Program-made: the position numbers and the translations under genes
NCBI GenBank assembly: GCA_947489315.1
Contig: CANLCX010000001.1
Span: forward strand, 251,501-315,500
Length of the DNA stretch: 64,000 nucleotides
Source of the DNA: an uncultured Sphingomonadaceae bacterium
Lineage (GTDB): Bacteria; Pseudomonadota; Alphaproteobacteria; Sphingomonadales; Sphingomonadaceae
Reading direction: 5' to 3'
The notes under the pieces: generated by a model
What the model saw: only the letters and a program-made list of their open reading frames with translations
Told to the model about the DNA's origin: nothing
The model's database searches: none
In this document: in pieces, positions 1 through 9,575 of the stretch
Numbering within the stretch: the first letter of the stretch is position 1
Layout: the number at the start of each line of letters is the position of its first letter

Positions 1-484
1 CCCAAAGCTCGCCATTGACGAAATTGGCCAAGCGGCCAAAGAGCAGGCCGAACGGAATAACACAGGCGATATAGTCACAAATGCGCAAGAAACTAAGCTT
101 TTCCTTCCGGGATATGTACCAGATGGCGAGCACGACACCCAAAACACCACCATGGAGCGACATGCCGCCATTCCAGACTTGGAGTATTTCAATCGGGTTG
201 GACAATATTGCCGGATTATAGAAAAATACGTAGCCGAGCCGCCCACCGAGAATGATACCCAGCGTTGCATAGAAAATCATATCATCTGCATGGCGCCGCG
301 CCAAGGGAGCGCCGGGCTGAACGATCAGCTTGGTGAGATACCAATAGCCGATCAAAATGCCCGCCAGATAGGCCAGTGAGTACCATTTTAACTGGAAAAA
401 CCCGAGGTCAAGTGCGTTGGGAGACAGTCCCAATTCCTCAAATCGCGTAAATTGCGCCGCACTTGCAAGAATAATATCAATCAA
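1..484 (-). CDS. lgt: Prolipoprotein diacylglyceryl transferase, partial (C-terminus beyond window)
   Basis: Lgt moves diacylglycerol from phosphatidylglycerol to the lipobox cysteine of prolipoproteins in the inner membrane. Reading the minus strand from a TTG at 484 gives 161 codons that run off the window edge. Visible are an N-terminal helix, several hydrophobic segments, the GGMSLHGG segment and the family signature [13 protein letters not shown] near the edge. The TTG start follows a purine-rich GGGGAAAAGAG stretch; an ATG just upstream is out of frame and soon stops. It is divergent from the acyl-CoA synthetase gene. Identity is very secure; the start codon is less so. Confidence 0.9.
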   Translation of the reverse strand, partial: MIDIILASAAQFTRFEELGLSPNALDLGFFQLKWYSLAYLAGILIGYWYLTKLIVQPGAPLARRHADDMIFYATLGIILGGRLGYVFFYNPAILSNPIEILQVWNGGMSLHGGVLGVVLAIWYISRKEKLSFLRICDYIACVIPFGLLFGRLANFVNGELW

Positions 485-589
485 CTCTTTTCCCCATCAG
501 GTTTCATCGTCATATAGCAAGGGCATATAACGGGAAATTCTCCGATACCAAGAGGGAAACCCAAACTGACTTTGCGGGAGAAAAATGAA

Positions 590-2296
590 ATGCCGTCGCC
601 ATTAGACACGATGATCAACGAAACGCTGGCTGCGATGACGCAGCCGGGACAGCTTTTGGAGCTGGATAAGGTCCAGAAATATGGCGTGGACATGCCCATT
701 TTCAAAAATGCCCCGAATAATGTTTCCGATTATTTTGCCTTTTTCTGCATGCAGCATGCGGATAAGGAATTTCTCGTTGATGGCGATATCCGGCTGACTT
801 TCAAGGATACTTATGCCGCTGCGCGTGTGTTGGCTGGCGGCCTTGTCGCCGGACATGGCGTTCAAAAAGGCGATCGGATCGGTATAGCGGCACGCAATTC
901 GGCAAATTGGATTATCCTCGACATGGCGATCACCATGGCTGGTGGCGTGTCTACCAAGCTTAATGGTTGGTGGCAGGGTGATGAGCTGGCTGATGGTATT
1001 GAGGATGTCAGTTGCTCGATTGTTTTTGCCGACAAACAACGCGCCGCGCGCTTGTCCGAATCGGGTCGCGATCATGGAGCGGAAATTGTGCTGTTCGAAC
1101 ATGACCTGCCGCCGCTCGAAGGTTTGAAGGCCTGTCTCGCAAAAGGCGGGGACGCCCAAACCGCGCTGCCGCAAATGGGGCCTGAGGATAATGCGACGAT
1201 ATTGTTCACATCTGGTTCCACCGGGCGGTCCAAAGGCGCCTATGCCGAGCACCGGTCGGTTGTTCAGGGCGCGATGAGCTTTGTCGGCGCTTTTGCGGTC
1301 ATGGCGCATCTGATGGAAAAAGCCGGAACTTTGCCGGATATTCAGCCAACCGCCTTGGTTGCTGTGCCGTTATTTCATGTCACGGCTTCCGTGCCGTTGA
1401 TCCTCGTTAGCTTTGCCATCGGCCGTAAGCTGGTGATGATGAAAAAATGGGATGCCGAAGAAGCGATGCGTCTCATCGAAAAAGAAAAAGTGACCTATTT
1501 TGTCGGCGTACCGCTGATGAGCATGGAGATTTACTCGCACCCCAAACTGGCCGATTATGATCTCAGTACCTGCGTTTCCATGGCTGCTGGCGGCGCGCCA
1601 CGGCCGGTGGAGCATGTCAAACGGATTAAGGAAGGCATGGGCAAGGGTTTCCCGCTCATTGGCTATGGTCTGACTGAAACCAACGGCGTGGGTTGCTCGA
1701 ACACCAATGAAAATTATCTCGAGAAGCCGGATAGCACTGGTCGCGCGACGCCACCGATTGTGGATGTCGGAATATTGGACGATGATGGCAATAAGGTAGC
1801 GCAGGGTGAGCGCGGCGAAGTGTGTATCCGCAGCAGCGCCAATTTCACGGGCTATTGGAACAACGAACAGGCGACCAAGGAAGCCTTTACCGACGATGGA
1901 TATTTCCGCAGCGGCGATATCGGTTATCTCGACCCGGACGGCTATCTCTATATTGTCGATCGCAAGAAAGAGATTATCATTCGTGGCGGCGAAAATATCA
2001 GCTGTCAGGAAGTTGAAGCGGCGATTTATGGCCACACCGCAATTGCTGAAGCCTGTATCTTTGGCGTCGATGATGAACGCTTTGGTGAGGTTCCAGCCTT
2101 GGTCTATCATGTAAAGGATGGGCAAAGCCTGCCACAGGATGAGCTCCTAGAGTTTCTGAAAGACAAGCTGGCACCGTTCAAAATGCCGGTTCATATCTGG
2201 GAATATGAAGAGCCGCTGCCGAAATTGGGCACCGCGAAAATTGCCAAGATTGTCATTGCGAAGAAGCATCGTGAAATGCTCGCGGGCACTGGATGA
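590..2296 (+). CDS. Class I adenylate-forming enzyme (acyl-CoA synthetase family)
   Basis: A 568-residue AMP-dependent synthetase/ligase that activates a carboxylic acid as acyl-AMP and probably transfers it to CoA. The phosphate-binding loop FTSGSTGRSKG is near residue 208, the YGLTETNG adenine-binding motif lies mid-protein, the YFRSGDIGYLDPDGY hinge region and DRKKEIIIRGGENIS follow, and the C-terminal subdomain has the catalytic lysine context PLPKLGTAKIAK. I chose ATG 590 over an upstream TTG at 572 because GGGAG lies 9 nt before it. Its stop overlaps the glnD start (ATGA), so the two are probably co-transcribed. The substrate cannot be told from the sequence. Confidence 0.88.
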   Translation: MPSPLDTMINETLAAMTQPGQLLELDKVQKYGVDMPIFKNAPNNVSDYFAFFCMQHADKEFLVDGDIRLTFKDTYAAARVLAGGLVAGHGVQKGDRIGIAARNSANWIILDMAITMAGGVSTKLNGWWQGDELADGIEDVSCSIVFADKQRAARLSESGRDHGAEIVLFEHDLPPLEGLKACLAKGGDAQTALPQMGPEDNATILFTSGSTGRSKGAYAEHRSVVQGAMSFVGAFAVMAHLMEKAGTLPDIQPTALVAVPLFHVTASVPLILVSFAIGRKLVMMKKWDAEEAMRLIEKEKVTYFVGVPLMSMEIYSHPKLADYDLSTCVSMAAGGAPRPVEHVKRIKEGMGKGFPLIGYGLTETNGVGCSNTNENYLEKPDSTGRATPPIVDVGILDDDGNKVAQGERGEVCIRSSANFTGYWNNEQATKEAFTDDGYFRSGDIGYLDPDGYLYIVDRKKEIIIRGGENISCQEVEAAIYGHTAIAEACIFGVDDERFGEVPALVYHVKDGQSLPQDELLEFLKDKLAPFKMPVHIWEYEEPLPKLGTAKIAKIVIAKKHREMLAGTG

Positions 2297-5076
2297 ACGT
2301 AAGCGCCAATATACCAAAGCCGGCGGCTGACCCGGGAAAGCGGATTGTCCGGCAGCGGGATATTATTAATCGCCGCAAGCTAGCGGAGCAGATTGAGGCG
2401 CTGATTGCCGAACATGGCATGGCTAAGGCGCGTCCTGAAATATTGCCATTGCTGCAAGACGCATTGGCTGATGGCCGGGCAGAGATTAGTCGGCGATTGA
2501 TTGAAAAACCATCGGCTGGTCATGAAGCGGCCGCATCCCAGTCTTTTCTGATCGATCAATTGGTGCGGATCATTCACGACATTGCCGTAGGCCATCAATA
2601 TCCGGTGAATAACCCGTCGTCGGGTGAGCGGATCGCAGTGATGGCAGTTGGCGGCTATGGGCGCGGGGAAATGGCCCCGCATAGCGATGTGGATATCGCA
2701 TTCCTGACGCCGTTTAAGCAGACCAGTTGGACCGAACAAGCAATTGAAGCCATGCTCTATTGGCTTTGGGATTTGGGTTTGAAAGTGGGTCAGAGCAGCC
2801 GTTCTATCGATGAGATGGTCCGTATGGCGAACGAAGACCTCAGTATCCGCACGGCTTTGTTGGAAGGCCGTTATGTCTGGGGCGATACCGGGGTTTATGA
2901 AGAGTCTAAGGTTCGGTTTTTTGCCGACGTCGTCACGGGCACGGACCGTACTTTTGTTTCCGAAAAACTGGCCGAACGCGATGCGCGCCATAAGCGCATG
3001 GGGGATAGCCGCTATGTGGTCGAACCCAATGTGAAGGAAGGCAAGGGCGGCTTGCGCGATCTGCAGACATTATATTGGATCGGCAAATATATTCATCGCG
3101 TCACCGCGGCAGCGGAACTGGTAGATGTTGGCCTGCTGACAACCAACGAATTTAAACGCTTTCGCAAGGCCGCCAACTTCCTGTGGGCCGTGCGCTGTCA
3201 CATGCATGACATGACCGGCCGCGCTGAGGATCGATTAACCTTCGATCTGCAACCCGGCATTGCAGAGCGGATGCGCTTTGCCGACCGGCCCGGCAAGTCA
3301 GCCGTAGAACGGTTCATGCAATATTATTTCCTGAACGCTAAAGTGGTTGGCAATCTGACCGGCGTGTTTCTGGCCCATCTCGATGAGACCCATAATGCCG
3401 GTGTGCGGCGGTTCATTCCCAATATCACGCGGCGGCCGAAAAAGTTGAAGGGCTTTACGTTGGATCGTGGGCGGCTGGCCTTGCCGGATGAGAATTTCTT
3501 TGAAGAAGATCCGGTGCGGTTGATCGAGATTTTCCAGCTCGCGGATAAACACGGACTGGAAATCCATCCGCTGGCTATGCGCGCAGCTCGCCGGGATGCG
3601 AAGCTGATTACCAACAAGATCCGTAAAGACCGCCGTGCCAATGCGCTGTTTCTGGATGTGCTCTGTTCGCCGCGTGATCCTGAATTAGTTTTGCGCTGGA
3701 TGAACGAAGCGTCGATTTTTGGCCGTTTCATTCCCGATTTTGGCCGCGTGGTCGCGCAGATGCAGTTTGACATGTATCACCATTATACGGTCGACGAACA
3801 CAGTATCCGCGCTATCGGATTACTCGCCCGGATCGGCAGCGGTGACCTTGTGGATGATCATCCCAATTCGACCGAGACGATCAAGAAACTGAAAAACCGC
3901 CGGGTGTTGTTTGTTGCGACCTTGCTGCACGACATTGCCAAGGGGCGGGGGGGCGATCACAGTGTGCTCGGCGCCGAAGTGGCTATGAAGCTTTGCCCGC
4001 GCTTGGGGCTGGAACCCTATGAAACCGAGCTGGTGGCGTGGCTCGTGCGGCAACATTTGCTGATGTCCGCCATGGCTTTCAAGCGTGATTTGTCCGATTT
4101 TAAAACTATTCAGGATTTTGTCAGTCAGGTGAAGAGCATTGAACGGCTCCGTTTGCTGACGGTTCTGACGGTTGTTGATATCCGCGCGGTTGGGCCGGGT
4201 ATCTGGAACAGCTGGAAAAGACAATTGCTGACGGACCTGTTTCAGGCCGCTGAAGAAATGTTGCTGCTTGGCCATAAGCAACGCGGTCGCAAAGAGCGGA
4301 TCACCCAGAAAAAGGCAGCACTGGAAGAGGCTTTGGATATCCCCAAAGCGCAATTTTCGAAACTCGCCAAACGCCTCACGGATCCCTATTGGATTGCCGA
4401 ACCGGACGATATTATCGCCCATAATGCGCGGCTGATGATGCGGGCAGGGGATGATAATCTGGCGATATCAGCAGAGGCCTATCCCGAACGCGGCGCGACA
4501 TTGGTGACCATCTATGCTGCCGACCATCCCGGCCTTTTCTATCGCATTGCGGGCGGTATTCATGTTGCTGGCGGTAATATTATTGATGCGCGTATTCACA
4601 CCACGCGGGACGGCATGGCGCTGGATAATTTTCTGGTGCAGGATCAGCATGGTCAGCCTTTTGCAGAGGAGAACCAGCTGGAACGGCTCAAAACAGCCGT
4701 CGAAGATGCATTGGCCAACCGTTCCAAACTGGCGACCAAGCTGGAAGCCCGTCCGCTTGCTCATTCGCGGGCTGGCGCGTTTAATATCGTTCCCAATGCG
4801 ATGGTCGACAATGATGCATCCAATCGCTTCACAGTGATTGAAGTGACCGCGCAGGACCGTCCGGCTCTGCTCAATGAACTGGCCTACACATTGTTTGAGT
4901 CCAAAGTTACTGTGCACAGCGCTCATATCGCGACCTATGGCGAGCGCGCGGTGGATACATTTTACATCACCGATTTGTTCGGCGGGAAGGTCACAAACAA
5001 GGCCCGGCTGAACAATTTGAAAAAGAAGCTGATCAAAGCGGCCACGCAAAAGGAAGAGGAAAAGACCGCCGCCTAG
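2293..5076 (+). CDS. glnD: Bifunctional [protein-PII] uridylyltransferase/uridylyl-removing enzyme
   Basis: GlnD uridylylates PII proteins under nitrogen limitation and removes UMP when glutamine is abundant. The 927-residue protein has the nucleotidyltransferase motif GGYGRGEMAPHSDVDIAFL near residues 115-135, the PII-uridylyltransferase middle domain (NVKEGKGGLRDLQ), an HD domain (YTVDEHSIRA, then LLHDIAKGRGGDHS) and two C-terminal ACT domains, one starting around TLVTIYAADHPGLF and one around FTVIEVTAQDRPALL. All modules and the length are typical. It overlaps the upstream synthetase by 4 nt and the convergent DUF177 gene by 4 nt. Confidence 0.97.
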   Translation: MNVSANIPKPAADPGKRIVRQRDIINRRKLAEQIEALIAEHGMAKARPEILPLLQDALADGRAEISRRLIEKPSAGHEAAASQSFLIDQLVRIIHDIAVGHQYPVNNPSSGERIAVMAVGGYGRGEMAPHSDVDIAFLTPFKQTSWTEQAIEAMLYWLWDLGLKVGQSSRSIDEMVRMANEDLSIRTALLEGRYVWGDTGVYEESKVRFFADVVTGTDRTFVSEKLAERDARHKRMGDSRYVVEPNVKEGKGGLRDLQTLYWIGKYIHRVTAAAELVDVGLLTTNEFKRFRKAANFLWAVRCHMHDMTGRAEDRLTFDLQPGIAERMRFADRPGKSAVERFMQYYFLNAKVVGNLTGVFLAHLDETHNAGVRRFIPNITRRPKKLKGFTLDRGRLALPDENFFEEDPVRLIEIFQLADKHGLEIHPLAMRAARRDAKLITNKIRKDRRANALFLDVLCSPRDPELVLRWMNEASIFGRFIPDFGRVVAQMQFDMYHHYTVDEHSIRAIGLLARIGSGDLVDDHPNSTETIKKLKNRRVLFVATLLHDIAKGRGGDHSVLGAEVAMKLCPRLGLEPYETELVAWLVRQHLLMSAMAFKRDLSDFKTIQDFVSQVKSIERLRLLTVLTVVDIRAVGPGIWNSWKRQLLTDLFQAAEEMLLLGHKQRGRKERITQKKAALEEALDIPKAQFSKLAKRLTDPYWIAEPDDIIAHNARLMMRAGDDNLAISAEAYPERGATLVTIYAADHPGLFYRIAGGIHVAGGNIIDARIHTTRDGMALDNFLVQDQHGQPFAEENQLERLKTAVEDALANRSKLATKLEARPLAHSRAGAFNIVPNAMVDNDASNRFTVIEVTAQDRPALLNELAYTLFESKVTVHSAHIATYGERAVDTFYITDLFGGKVTNKARLNNLKKKLIKAATQKEEEKTAA

Positions 5077-5615
5077 CTGAGCTTGTCTTTTAAAGCTGCC
5101 AATGCTCCAAAAGGTCCGGCTTCCTCTTCGCTTTTCAGGCCCTTTTTCTCCGCTACGCTGTCCGCATCGGGACCGCGCGGATAGGGATCCAGCGCCAGAT
5201 ATAATGTTTGCGCAATGGCTTCACCAAGATCAATTTGCGCTGCTTCATATTCGATCACATCGCAATCCTCTGGTGCCAGCTCGATTTCCTCTTCACTGGG
5301 CGGAGTGTCGTTTTTCTCTTCGAAGACAATATCAAATGCTTCGGTGATCTGGACCGGGAAAGGCTGGCCGCTAATCGCGCAAGCCTGATGCAGGTCCGAC
5401 TGGATATTTCCGGTGAACTTGATTTCATGCTCTTTGGCCTCAAGACGATAGTCTGCCGTGATGGCCTCGATCGATGGCAAGTCAAAGCGCGTGGCCAGCG
5501 CCTTAAGTTGATCTTCGTCGGCGACAATTTGTCCCGTCAAAGGCGTGCCGCCGATATCAGACAGCTTGATAATCTTGGACAATTCGGGCTGAAACGGGGG
5601 CGATGGTGCGGTCAT
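5073..5615 (-). CDS. DUF177 (YceD-like) protein
   Basis: A 180-residue acidic protein of the YceD/DUF177 family. Members are often encoded near ribosomal protein L32 and linked to 23S rRNA or ribosome function, although the alphaproteobacterial branch sits in other contexts. Visible features are LVADEDQLKALATRF-like family sequence, CAISGQPFPVQI (the usual Cys-containing turn) and an acidic tail. The gene overlaps the chaperone gene upstream by 4 nt (ATGA), indicating a two-gene operon. Function in this organism is unknown. Confidence 0.8.
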   Translation of the reverse strand: MTAPSPPFQPELSKIIKLSDIGGTPLTGQIVADEDQLKALATRFDLPSIEAITADYRLEAKEHEIKFTGNIQSDLHQACAISGQPFPVQITEAFDIVFEEKNDTPPSEEEIELAPEDCDVIEYEAAQIDLGEAIAQTLYLALDPYPRGPDADSVAEKKGLKSEEEAGPFGALAALKDKLS

Positions 5616-6139
5616 ATAATAGCCTTGGCGATGTTGCCGGCAATGACTTGGTCAATGGCTGTTTCGGCAATGTGATTATAAAAATGGGTAAATTCTTTGG
5701 TCGTGAAATCCAGTGCCTCGGGCGTTGGAGTTTCGCCGCGATACAGGTTACGGGTCAGCGCGTCTGCTATATTGGCGCTGCCGGTCAGTGCGTCCCGATA
5801 GGCACCAAGCCGTCCGCCCAGCGCACTCATCATTTCGCCGACACGTTTGCCGACAATCATGTCGCCAATGCCAATCTGGCGCAACTGGGCGTCCATATCT
5901 TTGACAAATAATTCGGTCAGCCAAACATTTTCCTGCTTCGCGTCATCGGCCTGTTCCAGGCGGATCAGGACGACACATAAAATAGCGGCAATCATGTCAA
6001 AGCGACCATCCAGCGTGTCAGGAACCGCGCCCTGTTCATACCAGCCGAGGCGCCGCCCTTCGGCAATCACAGCATCGTAAAGCGGTTGCATCGCTAGATT
6101 CGGGTTTTTGCGCCCAAGCAGCTCGTTTAGGAATGACAT
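5612..6139 (-). CDS. Ubiquinol-cytochrome c chaperone (CBP3-like)
   Basis: A 175-residue protein of the ubiquinol-cytochrome c chaperone family, related to mitochondrial Cbp3, which helps cytochrome b assemble into the bc1 complex. The family signature is visible in the all-helical middle part: TLDGRFDMIAAILCVVLIRL, then LTELFVKDMDAQLRQIGIGD, followed by VGKRVGEMMSALGGR. It is first in a two-gene operon with DUF177, an arrangement common in alphaproteobacteria. Start and length match the family. Confidence 0.85.
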   Translation of the reverse strand: MSFLNELLGRKNPNLAMQPLYDAVIAEGRRLGWYEQGAVPDTLDGRFDMIAAILCVVLIRLEQADDAKQENVWLTELFVKDMDAQLRQIGIGDMIVGKRVGEMMSALGGRLGAYRDALTGSANIADALTRNLYRGETPTPEALDFTTKEFTHFYNHIAETAIDQVIAGNIAKAII

Positions 6140-6332
6140 TATATTTGGACCCTGATTTTGATAGACAATTTGATGGCCTGATGATCGCTTATGTTAAGAC
6201 TACATACAGGGGATATTGATATTTACACTGCGAGATGCAATGGGCCATATCATAAGCGGTTTTTAGTCCGCTGCAATGATCGAAACCGTCTTGTTCTTTG
6301 CGGGCGGGCGGCTTTTTTGGAGAAGTGAGTTG

Positions 6333-6815
6333 ATGCGTAGCCAATTGAAAATGCATTTTGTGCTAACCGGCCTGGTTGCGGGCGGGCTGTTATTGTCCGG
6401 TTGTTCCCAGGTCCGTGGCCATCAAGGCTATATTGTCGATACCGTGCTGACCAATTCTATCCAGCCCGGGGTGGATAACCGTCAATCTGTAGAAGCCTCT
6501 TTGGGGCGGCCGACATTTACCGGGCAGTTTGATGAAAATACTTGGTTTTATGTATCACGTGAGACCAAGCAGCTCGCGTTTAACTCACCAACACCACGTG
6601 ACCAGATGGTCATGCGGGTCACTTTTGACGAAGCCGGTAACGTGACGGCGGTTGATCGCACGGGCTTGGAGTTGGTTGCCAACATTAATCCAAATGGTGA
6701 CAAGACGCCGACGCTGGGCCGCGAACGGTCGTTCTTCCAAGAGCTGTTCGGAAATATTGGGGCTGTTGGTGCAGCGGGTTCGCGAGGCGGCAGCAACGAC
6801 CCGACTCGGCCCTAA
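6333..6815 (+). CDS. bamE: Outer-membrane assembly lipoprotein BamE (SmpA/OmlA)
   Basis: A 160-residue lipoprotein of the SmpA/OmlA family, an accessory subunit of the BAM complex that inserts beta-barrel proteins. The start at ATG 6333 is preceded by GGAGAAG and gives a signal peptide ending in the lipobox LLSGC (Cys24). Family features follow: SIQPGVDNRQSVEASLGRPT (the typical G-x-s-r-x-v-x-x-x-LG-x-P motif), then NTWFYVSRE and the beta strands to VDRTGLELV. The tail rich in Gly and Ser is less conserved. It stands alone, divergent from the chaperone operon. Confidence 0.85.
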   Translation: MRSQLKMHFVLTGLVAGGLLLSGCSQVRGHQGYIVDTVLTNSIQPGVDNRQSVEASLGRPTFTGQFDENTWFYVSRETKQLAFNSPTPRDQMVMRVTFDEAGNVTAVDRTGLELVANINPNGDKTPTLGRERSFFQELFGNIGAVGAAGSRGGSNDPTRP

Positions 6816-7123
6816 GTACGGACTGTTCGGCTAGTTTGCCATCCTGACTGCGGTAAGGACGATAATCTTTAAAAAATGTCGGTTTTCCGGGCTGGTTCTG
6901 TTGTGCCCCGTAATTTCATTTCCGCCAGATTATACAGTTTATACACAGAATTGGCTAAAAATATTCGCGCAATCCAGGCGTTGAAACAATTCAGTGTGTC
7001 TTGATCGATATTCAGATCTGAGAAAGAACAACCATGAGGTTATCATAGCGCTAGCCTTGTAGGAAAGCGCTACATCCAATCCGCCCCGCACAGGGCTGGA
7101 TTGGATGTAGTCAAACAGTCGTC
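6816..7123. other. Intergenic region between convergent bamE and maeB
   Basis: About 308 bp with no supported gene. Its only clear structure is the long inverted repeat at 7070-7110 beside the maeB stop codon. The rest is unremarkable and I see no RNA gene in it. Confidence 0.6.
7070..7110. terminator. 13-bp perfect inverted repeat downstream of maeB
   Basis: Arms 7070-7082 and 7098-7110 are exact reverse complements (CTACATCCAATCC / GGATTGGATGTAG) around a 15-nt GC-rich loop. The repeat lies 14 nt after the maeB stop, where a terminator is expected. Neither side has a strong T-run, so intrinsic termination is probable rather than certain; mRNA 3'-end stabilisation is an alternative. Confidence 0.5.
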
Positions 7124-9394
7124 TTATTTGGCTATGCCACTTGCGGCCAAAACCGCGAGGGTGACCAGCTCAGAAGCGGTCGAGGCCATGGTCGCGATTT
7201 GAACTGACTTATCCAGACCGACCAACATCGGTCCGATCACTGCATCGCCGCCCAGTTCGCGCAGCAGCTTGGCGGACAAATTGGCTGATTGCAGCCCGGG
7301 CATAACCAATACATTGGCGGTGCCGGATAACCGGTTAAACGGATAGTTTGCCATCAGTTTCGGATTCAGCGCGACATCGGGCGCCATTTCGCCTTCATAT
7401 TCGAAATTGACCCGGCGACCGTCCAATGTGGCAACGGCTTCGCGGATATTTTCGAGCCAGCGACCAGCAGGATTGCCAAAGGTCGAATAGCTGAGGAAGG
7501 CGACGCGTGGTTCATGGCCCATTTTGCGGGCGACCGCAGCGGTTTGCTCGGCAATGTCGGCCAGTTCTTCAGCGGACGGTCGTTCATTGACCGTTGTATC
7601 CGCCATAAACACGGTGTGGCTTTGTCCGACCATCACGTGAATGCCAAAGGCGGTGCGGCCTTTTTCGACATCAATAACCTTGGCAACATCTTTGAATGTC
7701 TGCGAATAAGGCCGAGTGACGCCGGTAATCATGGCATCGCCCTGATCCATAGCCAGTAACGCCGAGCCAAAGATATTGCGGTCCTGATTGACCATGCGTT
7801 TGATATCGCGTTGCATATGGCCTTTGCGGTGCAGGCGTTCATAGAGCATGTTGACCATGTCAGGCACCAGCGGGCTGTTGCGTGAGTTATGGATTTCAAA
7901 GCGATCGGGATCGCTGACGCCCAGTTCCTGAAGTTTTTCGCGCACACGGTCATCGCGGCCAACCAAGACGGGCGTGCCGTAGCCGCCATCCTGGAACTGG
8001 ATTGCCGCGCGCAGGACAACATCTTCTTCGGCTTCCGCAAAAATGACTCGTTTCGGTGACAAGCGAGACGTTTCATAGGCCTGCGTGAGCACCGATGTGG
8101 TCGGATTGAGTCGCGCTTTCAGGCTCTGACGATAGGCATCGAGATCTTCAATCGGCTTCTGGGCGACGCCACTGTCCATTGCCGCTTTGGCAACGGCGGC
8201 AGACACCACATCCATCAGACGCGGATCAAAAGGCGCTGGAATGATATAATCGACGCCAAAGGTGGGCGCTTGCCCGCCATAAGCGGCAGCGACTTCTTCC
8301 GGCACCTGTTCGCGGGCGAGTTCTGCAATGGCATAGGCCGCCGCGACTTTCATTTCTTCATTGATACGGGTTGCCCGAACATCGAGCGCGCCGCGGAAAA
8401 TAAAGGGGAAGCCAAGGACGTTGTTTACCTGATTGGGATAGTCCGACCGTCCGGTGGCCACAATGGCATCGGGTCGGGCCGCTTTGGCATCAGGCGGCGT
8501 AATTTCAGGATCGGGATTGGCCATCGCAAAAATAATCGGCTTTTCGGCCATATCCTTGACCATTTCGGGTTTCAGCGCGCCAGCAGCCGAGAGGCCAAGG
8601 AAAACATCTGCGCCGGTTAACGCGTCGGTCAGGTCGCGAGCGTCGGTATCGATCGCATGAGCGGATTTCCATTGATCGACATTGTCGCGACCGCGATAGA
8701 TGACGCCGCTGCGATCACACATGGTGAGGTTGTCATGCGGCACACCCAGTGATTTGATCAGCGAAGCACAGGCAATGGCCGCCGCCCCTGCGCCGTTGAC
8801 GACGACTTTAATATCTTTGACATCGCGGTTGGTCAGCAGGCAGGCGTTGATGATGCCGGCCGCCGCGATAATCGCGGTGCCATGCTGGTCATCGTGGAAA
8901 ACCGGAATATTCATCTGGTCGCGCAGGGTTTGTTCGATGATGAAACAGGCTGGTGCCCCGATATCTTCGAGATTAATGCCGCCGAAACTTGGTTCCATGA
9001 TGCGCACCGCGTTGATGAACGCATCGGTATCTTCGGTGTCCAGTTCGATATCGATGGAGTCGACATCGGCGAAGCGCTTGAACAATACGGCCTTGCCTTC
9101 CATCACCGGCTTGGAAGCCAGTGCGCCCAAATTGCCGAGGCCCAAAATGGCGGTGCCGTTGGAAATGACCGCGACCAGATTGCCTTTGGCGGTATAATCA
9201 TAAGCTTTGGAAGGATCTTCGGCGATCGCACGGACCGGCACAGCGACACCGGGGGAATAGGCCAAGCTCAAATCGCGTTGGGTGGCCATCGGCTTTGATG
9301 CGATAATTTCAATTTTTCCGGGGCGTCCGTGGGAGTGGAATAATAATGCTTCGCGTTCAGAAAATTCTACATTGCTCTCGTTCTTATCGGCCAA
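7124..9394 (-). CDS. maeB: NADP-dependent malic enzyme (MaeB type, fused phosphotransacetylase-like domain)
   Basis: The enzyme oxidatively decarboxylates malate to pyruvate. About 756 residues: an N-terminal malic domain (LAYSPGVAVPVRAI; FHDDQHGTAII), a Rossmann NAD(P) domain (VVNGAGAAAIACASL), and from about residue 430 a phosphate acetyl/butyryltransferase-like domain ending VIGPMLVGLDKSVQI. This domain has no transacetylase activity in characterised MaeB proteins and binds acetyl-CoA as a regulator. I prefer the TTG at 9394, with GGAGAG about 6 nt upstream, because homologues start just before FSEREALLFHS. A TTG at 9433 in the same frame is the alternative. Confidence 0.93.
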   Translation of the reverse strand: MADKNESNVEFSEREALLFHSHGRPGKIEIIASKPMATQRDLSLAYSPGVAVPVRAIAEDPSKAYDYTAKGNLVAVISNGTAILGLGNLGALASKPVMEGKAVLFKRFADVDSIDIELDTEDTDAFINAVRIMEPSFGGINLEDIGAPACFIIEQTLRDQMNIPVFHDDQHGTAIIAAAGIINACLLTNRDVKDIKVVVNGAGAAAIACASLIKSLGVPHDNLTMCDRSGVIYRGRDNVDQWKSAHAIDTDARDLTDALTGADVFLGLSAAGALKPEMVKDMAEKPIIFAMANPDPEITPPDAKAARPDAIVATGRSDYPNQVNNVLGFPFIFRGALDVRATRINEEMKVAAAYAIAELAREQVPEEVAAAYGGQAPTFGVDYIIPAPFDPRLMDVVSAAVAKAAMDSGVAQKPIEDLDAYRQSLKARLNPTTSVLTQAYETSRLSPKRVIFAEAEEDVVLRAAIQFQDGGYGTPVLVGRDDRVREKLQELGVSDPDRFEIHNSRNSPLVPDMVNMLYERLHRKGHMQRDIKRMVNQDRNIFGSALLAMDQGDAMITGVTRPYSQTFKDVAKVIDVEKGRTAFGIHVMVGQSHTVFMADTTVNERPSAEELADIAEQTAAVARKMGHEPRVAFLSYSTFGNPAGRWLENIREAVATLDGRRVNFEYEGEMAPDVALNPKLMANYPFNRLSGTANVLVMPGLQSANLSAKLLRELGGDAVIGPMLVGLDKSVQIATMASTASELVTLAVLAASGIAK

Positions 9395-9575
9395 ATTGTC
9401 TCTCCGTAATATGGGTTTGGCACCCTCTGCCAAAATCCCCGCGTCCCCAATAGGGCCTACTCCGATTGCTATGGCTTGGGCAAGTGTTGCTTCATCTGCG
9501 GTTCATCTATTTTTGGCGGCGAAGTTTCTGATACGCGGCCTTTTCTGAACAGCGGGTCTGGGCTATCGCATCCCC

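Noticed and set aside
602-4837. Long antisense and frame-shifted open frames within the acyl-CoA synthetase and glnD genes
   Set aside because: They lie inside clearly identified genes, lack recognisable domains and are explained by the GC-rich codon pattern.
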